Below are positions 1-8,668 of a stretch of DNA of 64,000 bases, in pieces. Where the stretch lies: the NCBI GenBank assembly GCA_965279565.1, contig OZ257249.1, forward strand, positions 1,550,001-1,614,000, written 5' to 3'. The position numbers and the translations under genes were made by a program. Numbering within the stretch: position 1 is the stretch's first letter; every line of letters begins with the position of its first letter. Below the pieces are notes generated by a model. It did not search any database, was not told the origin of the DNA, and saw only the letters and a list, made by a program, of their open reading frames with translations. The stretch comes from Tagaea sp965279565. Lineage in GTDB: Bacteria; Pseudomonadota; Alphaproteobacteria; CACIAM-22H2.

Positions 1-2
1 GG

Positions 3-2015
3 TTCTTCATCGTCGCGGGCACGCGCGAGATCGAGACGACCGCCGAGACGCAGGCGCAGAATCAGGCACAGATCTACGCCGACCTGGTCGAGGAGTTCGT
101 CGAGCAGACGCTGACGAACTTCGACCAGGACATCCTGATGCTGCGCGACGGGTATCTGCGCGGGGAGGTAGGGCCCGACCTGCGGCCATGGCGCGATTCC
201 CAGCACGCCCGCAACGCGATCGCCGTGATGTACGCGATCGTCGACGGGCACGGACGGCTGGCGGCGACCAGCGGCGACCAGTCGATGCTCGGCATCGACG
301 TGACCGACCGGCCGCATATCCGCTTCCACATGGGCCATGTCTCGGACCGGCCGCATCTCAGCGTGCCGATCGCCGGGCGTTCGACCGGCCGCGTTTCGCT
401 GCAGCTGACGCGCCGGATATCCGGGCCCGACGGTTCGTTCCTCGGCGTGGTCGTCGTGTCGCTCGACGCCGCCTACTACGACCGTTTCTTCACGCGCACG
501 CGCGTGCGCGACAAGGACGTGATCAGCCTGATGGGCGTCGACGGAACGGTCCGCATGCGATCGGGCCCCGTGCGGCCGGCGGATTCCTATGCCGGCCAGC
601 CCCTGTTCGAGCGGATGCTGAAGGAGAAATCCGGCACGGCCCGCGCGCTTGGGATCAGCGACGGCGTCGAGCGCTTCGTCGCGTTCCGGACCTTGGGCCA
701 GTACGACCTGATCGTCTATGTCGGCGTGGCCGTGCTGGACGAGACCTCGATCCTCCGGTCTGGAATCGCCTTCCTGCAGCGCATCGCATGGACGTTCACC
801 TTCCTGACCGGGGTCAGCGCGCTGGCGATCGTGATCCTGATCAAGCGCCGGCACGAGGCGGCCATGTCGCGCACCGTCGTCGACGAGTTGTCGCGCCGCA
901 TGGCGGTCATCGGCGGCCTGCTCGACCGGTCGGACGCACTGCTGCTGGCGGTCGGCTGCGACGGCCGGGTCCATTTCGCGAATGCGCGCTGCGCGGAATT
1001 CTTCGTCGAACCGGGCCCGTCCGGCGGACGCGACGTGCAGGCCCTTTTCCGCTTCGCCGCCGAGGGTGCGTCGGCGCTTTTCCTCGAACGCATCCGCGGT
1101 TCGGAGAACGCGCCCGTTTCCTTCGAGCAGGACCTCGTCGGTGCGGACGGCGAGCAGCACCTGTTCCTGTGGATCTGGAGTGCGGACGACAAGGCTCCGG
1201 CCGACGCACGCTCTTTCATCGGCTTCGGCATCGACGTGACCGCGCGCCGGCGCAGCGAAATGACGGCGATCCGCAGCGAACGCATCGCCTCGCTTGGCGA
1301 GATCGCCGCATCGATCGTGCATGAGCTGAACCAGCCGCTGAACGTCATCGGGCTCGCCTGCTCGAACGTCCGCCAGATGCTCGGCGGCGGGGCCGCGGAG
1401 GAAGCCGCCCGCAAGCTCGACCGCATCGACCAGCAGGTCGGACGTGCTGCGGGCATCCTCGACCGGCTCCGCCGCTACATTTCCGGGGCCGGCGCCAGCC
1501 CCTCGTCGCGATTCGCTCTCGTCGATGCGATCCGCGCCGCGGAAGAGTTCGTCGCCGACCAGCTGCGCATCGACGGCGTGCGCGTGGTCAACCGCGTGCC
1601 GCCCGGCCACTATGTGCGCGGCGACCGCCTGCTGTTCGAGCAGCTGGTCGTGAACCTCCTGCTGAACGCGCGCGACGCGATCGTGTCGGGTGCGGACGAC
1701 GCCGATGCGGAGTTCTGCGGCGAGATCGCCGTCGAGGGCGGCGTGCTCGGCGACGGCCGCTTCTTCGGCGTGAGCGTGTCTGACACGGGCCCGGGCCTGT
1801 CCGGCGAAGCAGCCGCGCGCGCGTTCGAGCCCTATTTCACGACGAAGCCGTCCGGCCGCGGGACCGGTCTCGGCCTGCCGATCTGCCGGACGATCGTGCA
1901 GGCGTTCGGCGGCGAGATATCGATCCGCAACGGCGAGCGCGGTGCGTGCGTCGAGTTCCGCGTGCTCGTCGACAGGGGCGGGGCCAGCGCGCTGGCGGGC
2001 GTGGCGGCCCAATGA
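3..2015 (+). CDS. Sensor histidine kinase, 5' end cut by window edge
   Basis: The reading frame is already open at the left edge, so the true start lies outside the window. Visible parts in order are an extracytoplasmic PDC/dCache-like region ending near base 760, a membrane helix (about 785-850), a PAS domain, a HisKA dimerisation helix with the phospho-acceptor His in IVHELNQPLN, and a HATPase domain with an N box (NLLLNARDAI), a G1 box (DTGPGLS) and a G2 box (GRGTGLGLPI). It should autophosphorylate in response to a periplasmic ligand and pass phosphate to the regulator encoded immediately downstream. The ligand is unknown. The nearby tctCBA genes make a carboxylate signal conceivable, but that is inference. 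Confidence 0.9.
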   Translation, partial: FFIVAGTREIETTAETQAQNQAQIYADLVEEFVEQTLTNFDQDILMLRDGYLRGEVGPDLRPWRDSQHARNAIAVMYAIVDGHGRLAATSGDQSMLGIDVTDRPHIRFHMGHVSDRPHLSVPIAGRSTGRVSLQLTRRISGPDGSFLGVVVVSLDAAYYDRFFTRTRVRDKDVISLMGVDGTVRMRSGPVRPADSYAGQPLFERMLKEKSGTARALGISDGVERFVAFRTLGQYDLIVYVGVAVLDETSILRSGIAFLQRIAWTFTFLTGVSALAIVILIKRRHEAAMSRTVVDELSRRMAVIGGLLDRSDALLLAVGCDGRVHFANARCAEFFVEPGPSGGRDVQALFRFAAEGASALFLERIRGSENAPVSFEQDLVGADGEQHLFLWIWSADDKAPADARSFIGFGIDVTARRRSEMTAIRSERIASLGEIAASIVHELNQPLNVIGLACSNVRQMLGGGAAEEAARKLDRIDQQVGRAAGILDRLRRYISGAGASPSSRFALVDAIRAAEEFVADQLRIDGVRVVNRVPPGHYVRGDRLLFEQLVVNLLLNARDAIVSGADDADAEFCGEIAVEGGVLGDGRFFGVSVSDTGPGLSGEAAARAFEPYFTTKPSGRGTGLGLPICRTIVQAFGGEISIRNGERGACVEFRVLVDRGGASALAGVAAQ

Positions 2016-2054
2016 CCGTTGACAAGCGCACCGGACAGGGCGATTGAACCCGGA

Positions 2055-2915
2055 ATGCCGGATCAGCCGAAAGTCCTCATCGTCGACGACGAGCCCGAGA
2101 TCGCAGCCGAACTGGCATCGCTGATCGCGCGCACAGGCCTGTCCGTCGTCGAGGCGCACGACGCGTCGTCGGCCATCAAGGTTTTCGCGGCCGACCAGAA
2201 GATCGGCGTCGTCGTTTCCGATATCCGGATGCCGCGGCGGTCGGGCATCGAGTTCGTGCGCGGGCTGCGCGGCGTAGGCATCCGCGGACGAATGGCGCGG
2301 ATCATCTTCTGCACCGCCTACGCCGACGTGGGCGTCACGATCGAGGCGCTGCGTCTGGGCGCGGTCGAGTTCCTGACCAAGCCCGTCGAAGCCGACGAAC
2401 TTCTCGCCGCCGTGCGCAAGGCGGCCGACGACTACCGGCAGGAGATGGAAGGCCGCGCACTCGACGGTGCCGCCACGCGCGATCTCGCGCAGATCGTCGA
2501 GCAGTTCAAGTCTTTCATCCTGAGCGGCAAGGGCCCGGTTCCCGCACCGGCCGGGGCCGCGCAGTCGGACGGCGAGCGCCTGCGCAAGGCGAACCATTTC
2601 ATGTCGATCCGCAGGTTGCGCGACATGCACCTGCCGACGGCGGAGTTCGACGAACCCCTGTGGTTCATGATGCTCGATCTCTACCATTCCCAGATCACCG
2701 GGCAGCGCGTTTCAATTTCGAATCTCTGCGTATCGTCGGGAATCCCGCAGACGACGGCGCTGCGCCGGATCGAGGATCTCGTGTCGCGCGGGCTCGTGCA
2801 TCGTGTTCCCGACCAGAGCGACCGCCGGCGCGCCTTCGTCGAGCTCTCCCAGGACGGGCACGCGCGCATCTCGCGGTTCCTCGACTCCGTCTCGCTCGAT
2901 CCCGCCGCGACCTGA
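2055..2915 (+). CDS. Response regulator with MarR-like winged-helix output
   Basis: The N-terminal receiver domain has the acidic pair in LIVDDEPEI, the phospho-acceptor Asp in VSDIRMP, the conserved Thr/Ala in FCTAYAD and the Lys in LTKP. After a linker, the last ~100 residues form a MarR-like winged helix (ISNLCVSSGIPQTTALRRIE, then a wing with DQSDRRRAFVEL). It is the likely cognate regulator of the upstream kinase. I chose ATG 2055, which starts the receiver cleanly; an in-frame TTG at 2019 would add 12 residues and nearly touch the kinase stop. A MarR-type output domain on a receiver is less common than OmpR, NarL or NtrC types. Confidence 0.85.
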   Translation: MPDQPKVLIVDDEPEIAAELASLIARTGLSVVEAHDASSAIKVFAADQKIGVVVSDIRMPRRSGIEFVRGLRGVGIRGRMARIIFCTAYADVGVTIEALRLGAVEFLTKPVEADELLAAVRKAADDYRQEMEGRALDGAATRDLAQIVEQFKSFILSGKGPVPAPAGAAQSDGERLRKANHFMSIRRLRDMHLPTAEFDEPLWFMMLDLYHSQITGQRVSISNLCVSSGIPQTTALRRIEDLVSRGLVHRVPDQSDRRRAFVELSQDGHARISRFLDSVSLDPAAT

Positions 2916-2934
2916 CGGCAGAAGGAGTATCGCC

Positions 2935-3252
2935 GTGGCATGGATCTATCTGGCACTCGCCGCCCTGTTCGAGATCGGCTGGGCGATCGGGCTCAAGCAG
3001 GCGGCGAAGGAGCCGGGGGTGACGGTCTGGGGTTTCACCGTCGCCGCAATGGTCGCGAGCGTCGTGTTTCTCGGCCTTGCCGTGCGCGAGCTTCCGCTTG
3101 GCACCGCCTACGCCATCTGGACGGGTGTGGGAACGGCGGGTGTGTTCCTTGCGGGCGTGATCCTGTTCGGCGAATCGGCGGATCTGTTGCGTGTGCTGTG
3201 CGTGGCTGCGATTCTCGGCGGCGTGTTCGGCCTGAAACTCCTGAGCGTCTGA
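2935..3252 (+). CDS. Small multidrug resistance (SMR) family exporter, SugE/Gdx-like
   Basis: This 105-residue protein has four hydrophobic helices, the usual SMR size. The first helix carries the essential membrane Glu in FEIGWAIGLK, and LPLGTAYAIWTGVGTAG matches the SugE/Gdx branch, which exports guanidinium and related cations, better than EmrE. The start is a GTG at 2935, set by a strong ribosome site (GAAGGAG at 2921-2927). The frame is open further upstream but that stretch overlaps the regulator gene and reads like a shadow. It begins 19 bases after the response regulator, so co-transcription is likely. SMR proteins work as antiparallel dimers; no guanidine riboswitch was recognised upstream. 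Confidence 0.85.
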   Translation: MAWIYLALAALFEIGWAIGLKQAAKEPGVTVWGFTVAAMVASVVFLGLAVRELPLGTAYAIWTGVGTAGVFLAGVILFGESADLLRVLCVAAILGGVFGLKLLSV

Positions 3253-3365
3253 CGCGCGCCGCCCAATCTTCCCATTGGTCGAAATGTAACGGCGCTTAGT
3301 GCCCGGTTGCGCGCGCCGGGACGACCAAATAGTCTTTCCCGAAAGAAGTTCGGGGAACGCCGCGC

Positions 3366-4643
3366 ATGACGCAACGTCTGGGCCATCTGATCGTCAGCGG
3401 CCGCTGGGACAACAACGTCGCAATCGTCGATGTCGCCAAGGCGCTGCTGCCCGAGAACGACCGCACCGACGGTGCCGTAATCTCCCGCCCGCGCGTGACG
3501 CCCGACGTCGACACCGACGGCGACGGCGTGCCCGACGCGAAGGCCAGCGGCCAGCCCGTCTCGATCGTCGTCGACCGCGACGCGCGCTTCGCCTATGTCG
3601 TCAACCATTCGGGCGCCGCGACGCCTGCGGGTGCGGCCGGCTACCAGCACGGCCATCCGGGCCTGATCACCGTCGTCGACCTCGCCAAGGCGCTTGATCC
3701 CGCTCACGACGGAACGCTCGGTGCCGTCGCCGCCTTCGTGCCGACGGGCCGCACCGGCCCCGTCGGCTGCGCGCTCGTTCCCGACGGACGCACGCTGCTG
3801 GTCAATTGCGGCGAAGCGGAAGGCAGCGAGGACGGTGGCGACGAGATCACCGCGATCGACGTTTCCACGCGCAAGGCGGTTCGGCGCATTCCGCTGCGCG
3901 AGACGCCGGGCCATCCAGCACCGGGCCCCAGCCGGCACGACAGCCCGCATCCCAGCTTCGGGCGCTATCCGAACCCGACGGGCATTGCCGTTTCGGCCCA
4001 TGGCGGCGGCTACGCGTTCGTCGGCAACGGCGGCATCAGCGACGTTTCGGTCGTCGACCTGCAGGCCGCGATGGCGGGCGACCCGCGTGCGGAACGCCAT
4101 CGCATCCCGGTCGAGACCGGCCCCTTCGGCCTTGCGGCCAGCCCTGACGGACGGTTCGTCGCCGTCGCCGCGCGCGAGAGCATGTCGGTTGCCTACGAAG
4201 GGCGGACGATCTCGATCATCGATGTGGCGCGCGCGGCTGCCGGCGGCAAGGACGCCGAAGTGGCGCGCGTGCGCGTGGGCAGCGATGATCCCGCCGAACA
4301 GACGCGCCCCTTCGCCGTCGCCTTCACGCCGGACGGAAAGCGGATCGTCGCCTCGTGCTTCCGCTCGAACACGATCTCGATCGTCGACGTCGCCGACGCG
4401 ATCGCCGGCCGCCCGGCCGAGGCGCTGCGCATTCATCCCAGGACGCCGAACGGCGCGCAGCCGCGCCCGCGCGGCATCACGATCGCCGGCGGGCGCTATG
4501 CCTGCGTCGTGGGCGGCGCCAAGGAAGGATCGCGCAGCAGCCTCGTCTGGCTGCTCGACCTCGAATCCGGGAAGATCGTCTCGACGGTCACCGGCGTGGG
4601 CAACGAGACCTACGGACTGGATGCGATCCCCGCGACGGGGTGA
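3366..4643 (+). CDS. YVTN/YncE-like beta-propeller protein
   Basis: The 425-residue protein is made of repeated blades with the recurring pattern VDVAKAL, (V/A)xxPDGR and (I/V)SIVDVA, typical of seven-bladed YVTN or cytochrome cd1-like propellers. A stretch near the N terminus (DVDTDGDGVPDAK) looks like a calcium-binding loop. I see no signal peptide or membrane segment, so it may be cytoplasmic or lack its export signal. No catalytic residues can be assigned; lactonase-like 3-carboxymuconate cyclases share the fold, but activity cannot be inferred. It lies 52 bases before tctC on the same strand. A GGGGAA stretch before the ATG is a weak ribosome site. Confidence 0.7.
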   Translation: MTQRLGHLIVSGRWDNNVAIVDVAKALLPENDRTDGAVISRPRVTPDVDTDGDGVPDAKASGQPVSIVVDRDARFAYVVNHSGAATPAGAAGYQHGHPGLITVVDLAKALDPAHDGTLGAVAAFVPTGRTGPVGCALVPDGRTLLVNCGEAEGSEDGGDEITAIDVSTRKAVRRIPLRETPGHPAPGPSRHDSPHPSFGRYPNPTGIAVSAHGGGYAFVGNGGISDVSVVDLQAAMAGDPRAERHRIPVETGPFGLAASPDGRFVAVAARESMSVAYEGRTISIIDVARAAAGGKDAEVARVRVGSDDPAEQTRPFAVAFTPDGKRIVASCFRSNTISIVDVADAIAGRPAEALRIHPRTPNGAQPRPRGITIAGGRYACVVGGAKEGSRSSLVWLLDLESGKIVSTVTGVGNETYGLDAIPATG

Positions 4644-4695
4644 CGACACGACCTGCGAACCTGAACCAAGACAAAAACAAGATAGGGAGGATCCG

Positions 4696-5667
4696 ATGAT
4701 GCTTACGCGACGCTCTCTCCTGCTGGCGGCCTCGGCCGTTCCGATTGTCGGTGCCGTTCCGCGCGCCTCGGCGCAGGCCGGCTGGGTTCCGACGCGCGAA
4801 GTCGAGTTCGTCGTGCCGTTCGCGACCGGCGGCGGTGCGGACCTTCTCGCGCGGGTGATCCACAAGATCATCGTCGAGGAAAAGCTCGTGCCGGTCCCGA
4901 TCGCGCTCAACAACCGCCCCGGCGGCGGCGGCGCCACCGGCATCGGCTACGTCGCCTCGCGCAAGGCGGCGGATCCGCACACGATCATCCTCGTCAACGG
5001 CACGACGCAGATCACGCCGATCCTCAACCCGGCCGCCAAGACGCTGTCGGAAGTGCGTCCGGTGATGAACGTCATGCTCGACGATTTCGTGCTGTTCGTG
5101 AAGGGCGACGCGCCCTGGAAGGATGCGAAGGATTTCGTCGCGACGGCGAAGTCCCGTCCGCCGAAATCGCTGGCCTTCGCGACCGGCGGCACCACGGACG
5201 TGATGGCGGTCACCGTCTTCGCCAAGGCGACGGGTGCCGAGTACAACATGCTGAACTTCAACAGCGGCGGCGAGGCGCTCACCCAGCTTCTCGGCGGGCA
5301 CGTGCAGGCCTGCATGGGCAACCCGCTCGAGTTCATGGGGCACCTGCAGTCCAAGGCGGTGAAGGCACTCGGCGTGTTCCGCGACACCCGCTTCTCCGTG
5401 CTCGGCGACGTGCCGACGATGAAGGAGCAGGGCATCAATGCGCCGAACTTCCAGATGTGGCGCGGCATGGCGACGCCGAAGGGCACGCCGGACGATGCCG
5501 CCCGCTACTGGGAGGGCGTGTTCGCCAAGGTCGTCGCCTCGCCGGTCTTCAAGGCCTACATCAAGGAGAACATCGCGTCGGAGGTCCCGATCCCGGGTGC
5601 CGCCTTCGTGAAATTCCTCGAGGACCAGGAAAAGCTCTACCGGAACCTCCTCGACAAGCCGGCCTGA
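4696..5667 (+). CDS. Tripartite tricarboxylate transporter substrate-binding protein (TctC/Bug family)
   Basis: A 323-residue periplasmic binding protein. It starts with a Tat-like export signal (TRRSLLLAASAV, cleavage probably after RASAQA), followed by the Bug-family core: VEFVVPFATGGGADLLAR near the mature N terminus, NRPGGGGATG, and conserved segments around LGGHVQ. It captures a carboxylate-type ligand for the TctB/TctA membrane pair encoded next (3 bases to tctB). A GGGAGG ribosome site precedes the ATG at 4696. Bug proteins bind a wide range of ligands, so the substrate cannot be named from sequence. Confidence 0.9.
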   Translation: MMLTRRSLLLAASAVPIVGAVPRASAQAGWVPTREVEFVVPFATGGGADLLARVIHKIIVEEKLVPVPIALNNRPGGGGATGIGYVASRKAADPHTIILVNGTTQITPILNPAAKTLSEVRPVMNVMLDDFVLFVKGDAPWKDAKDFVATAKSRPPKSLAFATGGTTDVMAVTVFAKATGAEYNMLNFNSGGEALTQLLGGHVQACMGNPLEFMGHLQSKAVKALGVFRDTRFSVLGDVPTMKEQGINAPNFQMWRGMATPKGTPDDAARYWEGVFAKVVASPVFKAYIKENIASEVPIPGAAFVKFLEDQEKLYRNLLDKPA

Positions 5668-5670
5668 TCG

Positions 5671-6126
5671 ATGCGGCTGCGGACCATCGGGGGCGAACTG
5701 GCCCTCTGCGCCGTCTTCATCGCGACCGGTGCATTCTGGGTCGCGACGGCGGCAGGACTTCCGTTGTGGGACGGCTTCGCGCCCGCGACGGGATTCCTGC
5801 CGCTCGTCTACGGACTGCTGCTTGCGGCACTCGGCGTCGCCGCCACCGCCGTCGACGTCGTGTCGGCGGACGGCGACGCCGAACCCAGAGGGCCCGTCGG
5901 GCGGCCGCTGATGATCGTGCTGGCGCTCGCCGCCGGCGTGGCCGGGATCGAGACGGCGGGCTTCTTCGTCTCGATGTTCCTGGCGATGCTGTTCCTGTTC
6001 CGGGTGGCCGAACGCAGGTCGCTCGTCGCGTCGCTCGCCGTCGCGGCGGGTTCTTCGCTGTTCCTGACGCTCGTCTTCCGCACGTGGCTCGGCGTGCTGC
6101 TTCCAACCGGGCCCTGGGGGTTCTGA
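5671..6126 (+). CDS. tctB: Tripartite tricarboxylate transporter small subunit (TctB)
   Basis: A 151-residue membrane protein with four predicted helices, in the size range of TctB. It sits between the binding-protein and large-permease genes with 3-base gaps on both sides, the canonical tctCBA order. TctB sequences diverge strongly, so the call rests mainly on size, topology and position. It would form the membrane complex with TctA that imports the substrate delivered by TctC using an ion gradient. Confidence 0.85.
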   Translation: MRLRTIGGELALCAVFIATGAFWVATAAGLPLWDGFAPATGFLPLVYGLLLAALGVAATAVDVVSADGDAEPRGPVGRPLMIVLALAAGVAGIETAGFFVSMFLAMLFLFRVAERRSLVASLAVAAGSSLFLTLVFRTWLGVLLPTGPWGF

Positions 6127-6129
6127 CGG

Positions 6130-7617
6130 ATGTCGGTCATCTACGATCTGGCGGCGGGCTTCGCCGCCGCCGCCACGCCCTGGAACCTGCTGATGTGCTT
6201 CGCCGGCGTGTTCGCCGGACAGCTCGTCGGCGCGCTGCCCGGAATCGGGCCTTCTTCCGCGATCGCCCTGCTGCTGCCGCTGACCTTCGGGGCGGATCCC
6301 ACGTCGGCGATCATCCTGTTCGCGGGCATCTATTACGGCGCGCAGTACGGCGGCACGCTCACCTCGGTGCTGATCAGCGTGCCGGGCGAGCCGTCGAGCG
6401 TGATGACGAGCATCGACGGCTACCAGATGGCGCTGCAGGGCCGCGCGGGTGCCGCACTCGGCATCGCCGCGATCGGCTCGTTCATCGCGGGCACGATCTC
6501 CACCGTCGGGCTGATGCTGCTTGCTCCGCCGCTGGCGAAGGCGGCCCTCGCGTTCGGCCCGCCCGAGTATTTCGCGCTCGTCGTGCTCGGCCTCACCGCA
6601 CTCGCCGCCGTCGGCGGCTCGGTGCTGAAGGGGCTTACGACCGGCATGTTCGGCCTGCTGATCAGCACCGTCGGCATCGACCAGCAGACCGGCGTGGCGC
6701 GCTTCGCGTTCGACAAGATCTGGCTGCTGGACGGCGTGGGTTTCATCGTGCTGACGGTGGCGCTGTTCGGCGTGGGCGAGGTGCTGTCGAGTGCCGGCAT
6801 GGCCACGCCGCGGCCTATCACGAAGGTCAAGAACCTGCTGCCCTCGCGCGCGGAATGGAAGCAGAGCCGCATGCCGATCCTGCGCGGCAGCCTGATCGGG
6901 TTCCTCGTCGGCGTGCTGCCGGCGACCGGTGCCACGATCGCGTCGTTTCTGGCCTACATCGTCGAGAAGAAGGTGGCCAAGGACCCGTCGCGCTTCGGCA
7001 AGGGTGCGATCGAGGGCGTGGCGGGTCCCGAATCGTCGAACAACGCGGCGGCGGCCGGCGCCATGGTGCCGATGCTGGCGCTCGGCGTGCCGGGGTCCGG
7101 GACGACGGCGATCATCCTGGGCGCGCTGATCATGTTCGGCATCCGGCCGGGGCCGGAGCTGTTCGACAAGAATGCGGCCCTCGTCTGGACGGTCATCGCC
7201 AGCATGTATATCGGCAACGTGATCCTGCTGATCATGAACCTGCCGCTCGCGGGGCTCTTCGCGCAGCTGCTGCGCGTGCCCTATTCGTGGCTCTATCCGC
7301 CGATCCTGGCGCTGTGCGTGGCGGGCGTCTATTCGCAGGCGAACTCGATCGAGGATGTGTGGATGCTCGTCGTGTTCGGAGCACTCGGCTGGGCGATGAT
7401 GCGCTACGACTGGCCGGCCGCACCGATGATACTCGGGCTCGTGCTCGGCACGATCTTCGAGAACTCGCTGCGCCAGTCGATGACGCTGTCGCACGGCAGC
7501 GTCGAGATCTTCTTCACGCGGCCGATCTCGGCGGTGCTGATGGCGTGCGCGGCCATCGCGGTCCTGTCGCCCGTGCTGGTGCGGATCTTCCGGCCCCGGC
7601 TGGTTCCCGGCGCCTAG
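6130..7617 (+). CDS. tctA: Tripartite tricarboxylate transporter large permease (TctA)
   Basis: A 495-residue, strongly hydrophobic protein with about 11-12 helices. Conserved TctA segments are visible: GALPGIGPSSAIALLLP near residue 40, the GIYYGAQYGG block near residue 75, a second GVLPATGATIASF motif near residue 265, and PESSNNAAAAGAMVPML near residue 300. It is the ion-coupled permease of the tctCBA cassette. Its TAG stop is interleaved with the stop of the convergent binding-protein gene in a shared CTAG (7614-7617). This leaves no room for a conventional terminator between the two genes. Confidence 0.95.
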   Translation: MSVIYDLAAGFAAAATPWNLLMCFAGVFAGQLVGALPGIGPSSAIALLLPLTFGADPTSAIILFAGIYYGAQYGGTLTSVLISVPGEPSSVMTSIDGYQMALQGRAGAALGIAAIGSFIAGTISTVGLMLLAPPLAKAALAFGPPEYFALVVLGLTALAAVGGSVLKGLTTGMFGLLISTVGIDQQTGVARFAFDKIWLLDGVGFIVLTVALFGVGEVLSSAGMATPRPITKVKNLLPSRAEWKQSRMPILRGSLIGFLVGVLPATGATIASFLAYIVEKKVAKDPSRFGKGAIEGVAGPESSNNAAAAGAMVPMLALGVPGSGTTAIILGALIMFGIRPGPELFDKNAALVWTVIASMYIGNVILLIMNLPLAGLFAQLLRVPYSWLYPPILALCVAGVYSQANSIEDVWMLVVFGALGWAMMRYDWPAAPMILGLVLGTIFENSLRQSMTLSHGSVEIFFTRPISAVLMACAAIAVLSPVLVRIFRPRLVPGA

Positions 7618-8636
7618 CGCGCGACGCCGCGGACTTCCGTGTCGAAGCGGCGCAGCAGGTGCCTGCGCGTCTCCGGCTTGCCGAAATGGACGAAGTCGTA
7701 GTCGACGAGCTTCAGCGTCGACATGTCCGGTACGCCGTCGGGCAACGGAGCCGCCCTGTTCGATGGGATCGAGAAGGACAGGCCGGCCTTGACGCCGAGT
7801 GCCTGCGCCGGTGCGGACAGGGCCCAGTCGTAGAAGCGCTTCGCGTCCGCCGGGTTGCGCGCACCCCGGATCAGGCTCATCGAGCCGACCTCGTAGGCGG
7901 TCCCCTCGCACGGGCTGACGGTCCGCACGTCGCGCGCACCGGCCGCGATCTGCACCAGCGCGTTGTCGAGGAACGTGATGCCGAGCGGCGATTCACCCGT
8001 CGCGACCGAGCGCGCGGGGATCGAGCCCGAGCGGGCATAGGAGTTCACGTTCGCATCGAGCGCCTTGAGATAGGCGACGGCGCCGTCCTCGCCCATGATC
8101 GACACGATCGTTGCGAGCATCGTGTAGGCCGTGCCCGACGCGTTGGGATCGCTCGACTGGATCAGGCCGCGATAGGCGGGATCGACGAGATCGCGCCAGC
8201 AGGCCGGCCGCTTCAGGCCGCGCGTCGCCAGCGCGGATTCGTTGTACGCGATGGCAAGCGTGCCGGCGATCACGCCGACCGCACGTGAACCGCTCTTGTC
8301 GGCGACCGCGACGGCCCACGGGTGGAGTTGCGCCAGCATCGGCGAACGATAGGGCTCCGTCAGTCCGTCGGCGGCCGCCTGCAGGTGCGGATCGCCCGTG
8401 CCGCCCCACCAGACATCGACGCGCGGACGGGCCGCCTCGGCCTTGATCTGCGCATAGGCTTCGCCGGTGCTGCGGCGGATCAGCGCGACCGTCACGCCCG
8501 TCTCGCGCTCGAAGCCGTTCGCCATCAGGCGGCACCATTCCTCCTGGAACGAACAGACGAGCGCGATCTCGCCGGCGCGCGCGGGCGTGGCGATGGAGAC
8601 AATCGAGACAAATGCGAGGATCGAACGGAGCAGCAT
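7614..8636 (-). CDS. ABC transporter substrate-binding protein, Fe(III)/polyamine-type (orphan)
   Basis: A 340-residue secreted protein with a Sec signal (MLLRSILAFVSIVSI, cleavage probably after TPARA). The mature part begins EIALVCSFQEEW and has the family features ETGVTV, WWGGTGDPH and a late FYDWALS block, as in FbpA/AfuA/PotD-type type 2 binding proteins. No permease or ATPase gene lies beside it, so it must share membrane components encoded elsewhere or act otherwise. It starts 32 bases after the upstream MFS gene and may be co-transcribed with it. The ligand is unknown. I took the ATG at 8636 because it begins the signal peptide. Confidence 0.8.
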   Translation of the reverse strand: MLLRSILAFVSIVSIATPARAGEIALVCSFQEEWCRLMANGFERETGVTVALIRRSTGEAYAQIKAEAARPRVDVWWGGTGDPHLQAAADGLTEPYRSPMLAQLHPWAVAVADKSGSRAVGVIAGTLAIAYNESALATRGLKRPACWRDLVDPAYRGLIQSSDPNASGTAYTMLATIVSIMGEDGAVAYLKALDANVNSYARSGSIPARSVATGESPLGITFLDNALVQIAAGARDVRTVSPCEGTAYEVGSMSLIRGARNPADAKRFYDWALSAPAQALGVKAGLSFSIPSNRAAPLPDGVPDMSTLKLVDYDFVHFGKPETRRHLLRRFDTEVRGVAR

Positions 8637-8668
8637 GCGAACGCTCCTATGCCCGAAGCGGTGCCAAG

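Noticed and set aside
3264..3279. CCAAT/ATTGG inverted repeat before the beta-propeller gene
   Set aside because: Five-base arms are expected by chance and there is no supporting context.
4588..7911. A 1,107-codon open frame on the minus strand
   Set aside because: It is antisense to tctC, tctB and tctA, and its translation is Arg/Ala/Gly/His-rich with no domain. It is a shadow of the high GC content.
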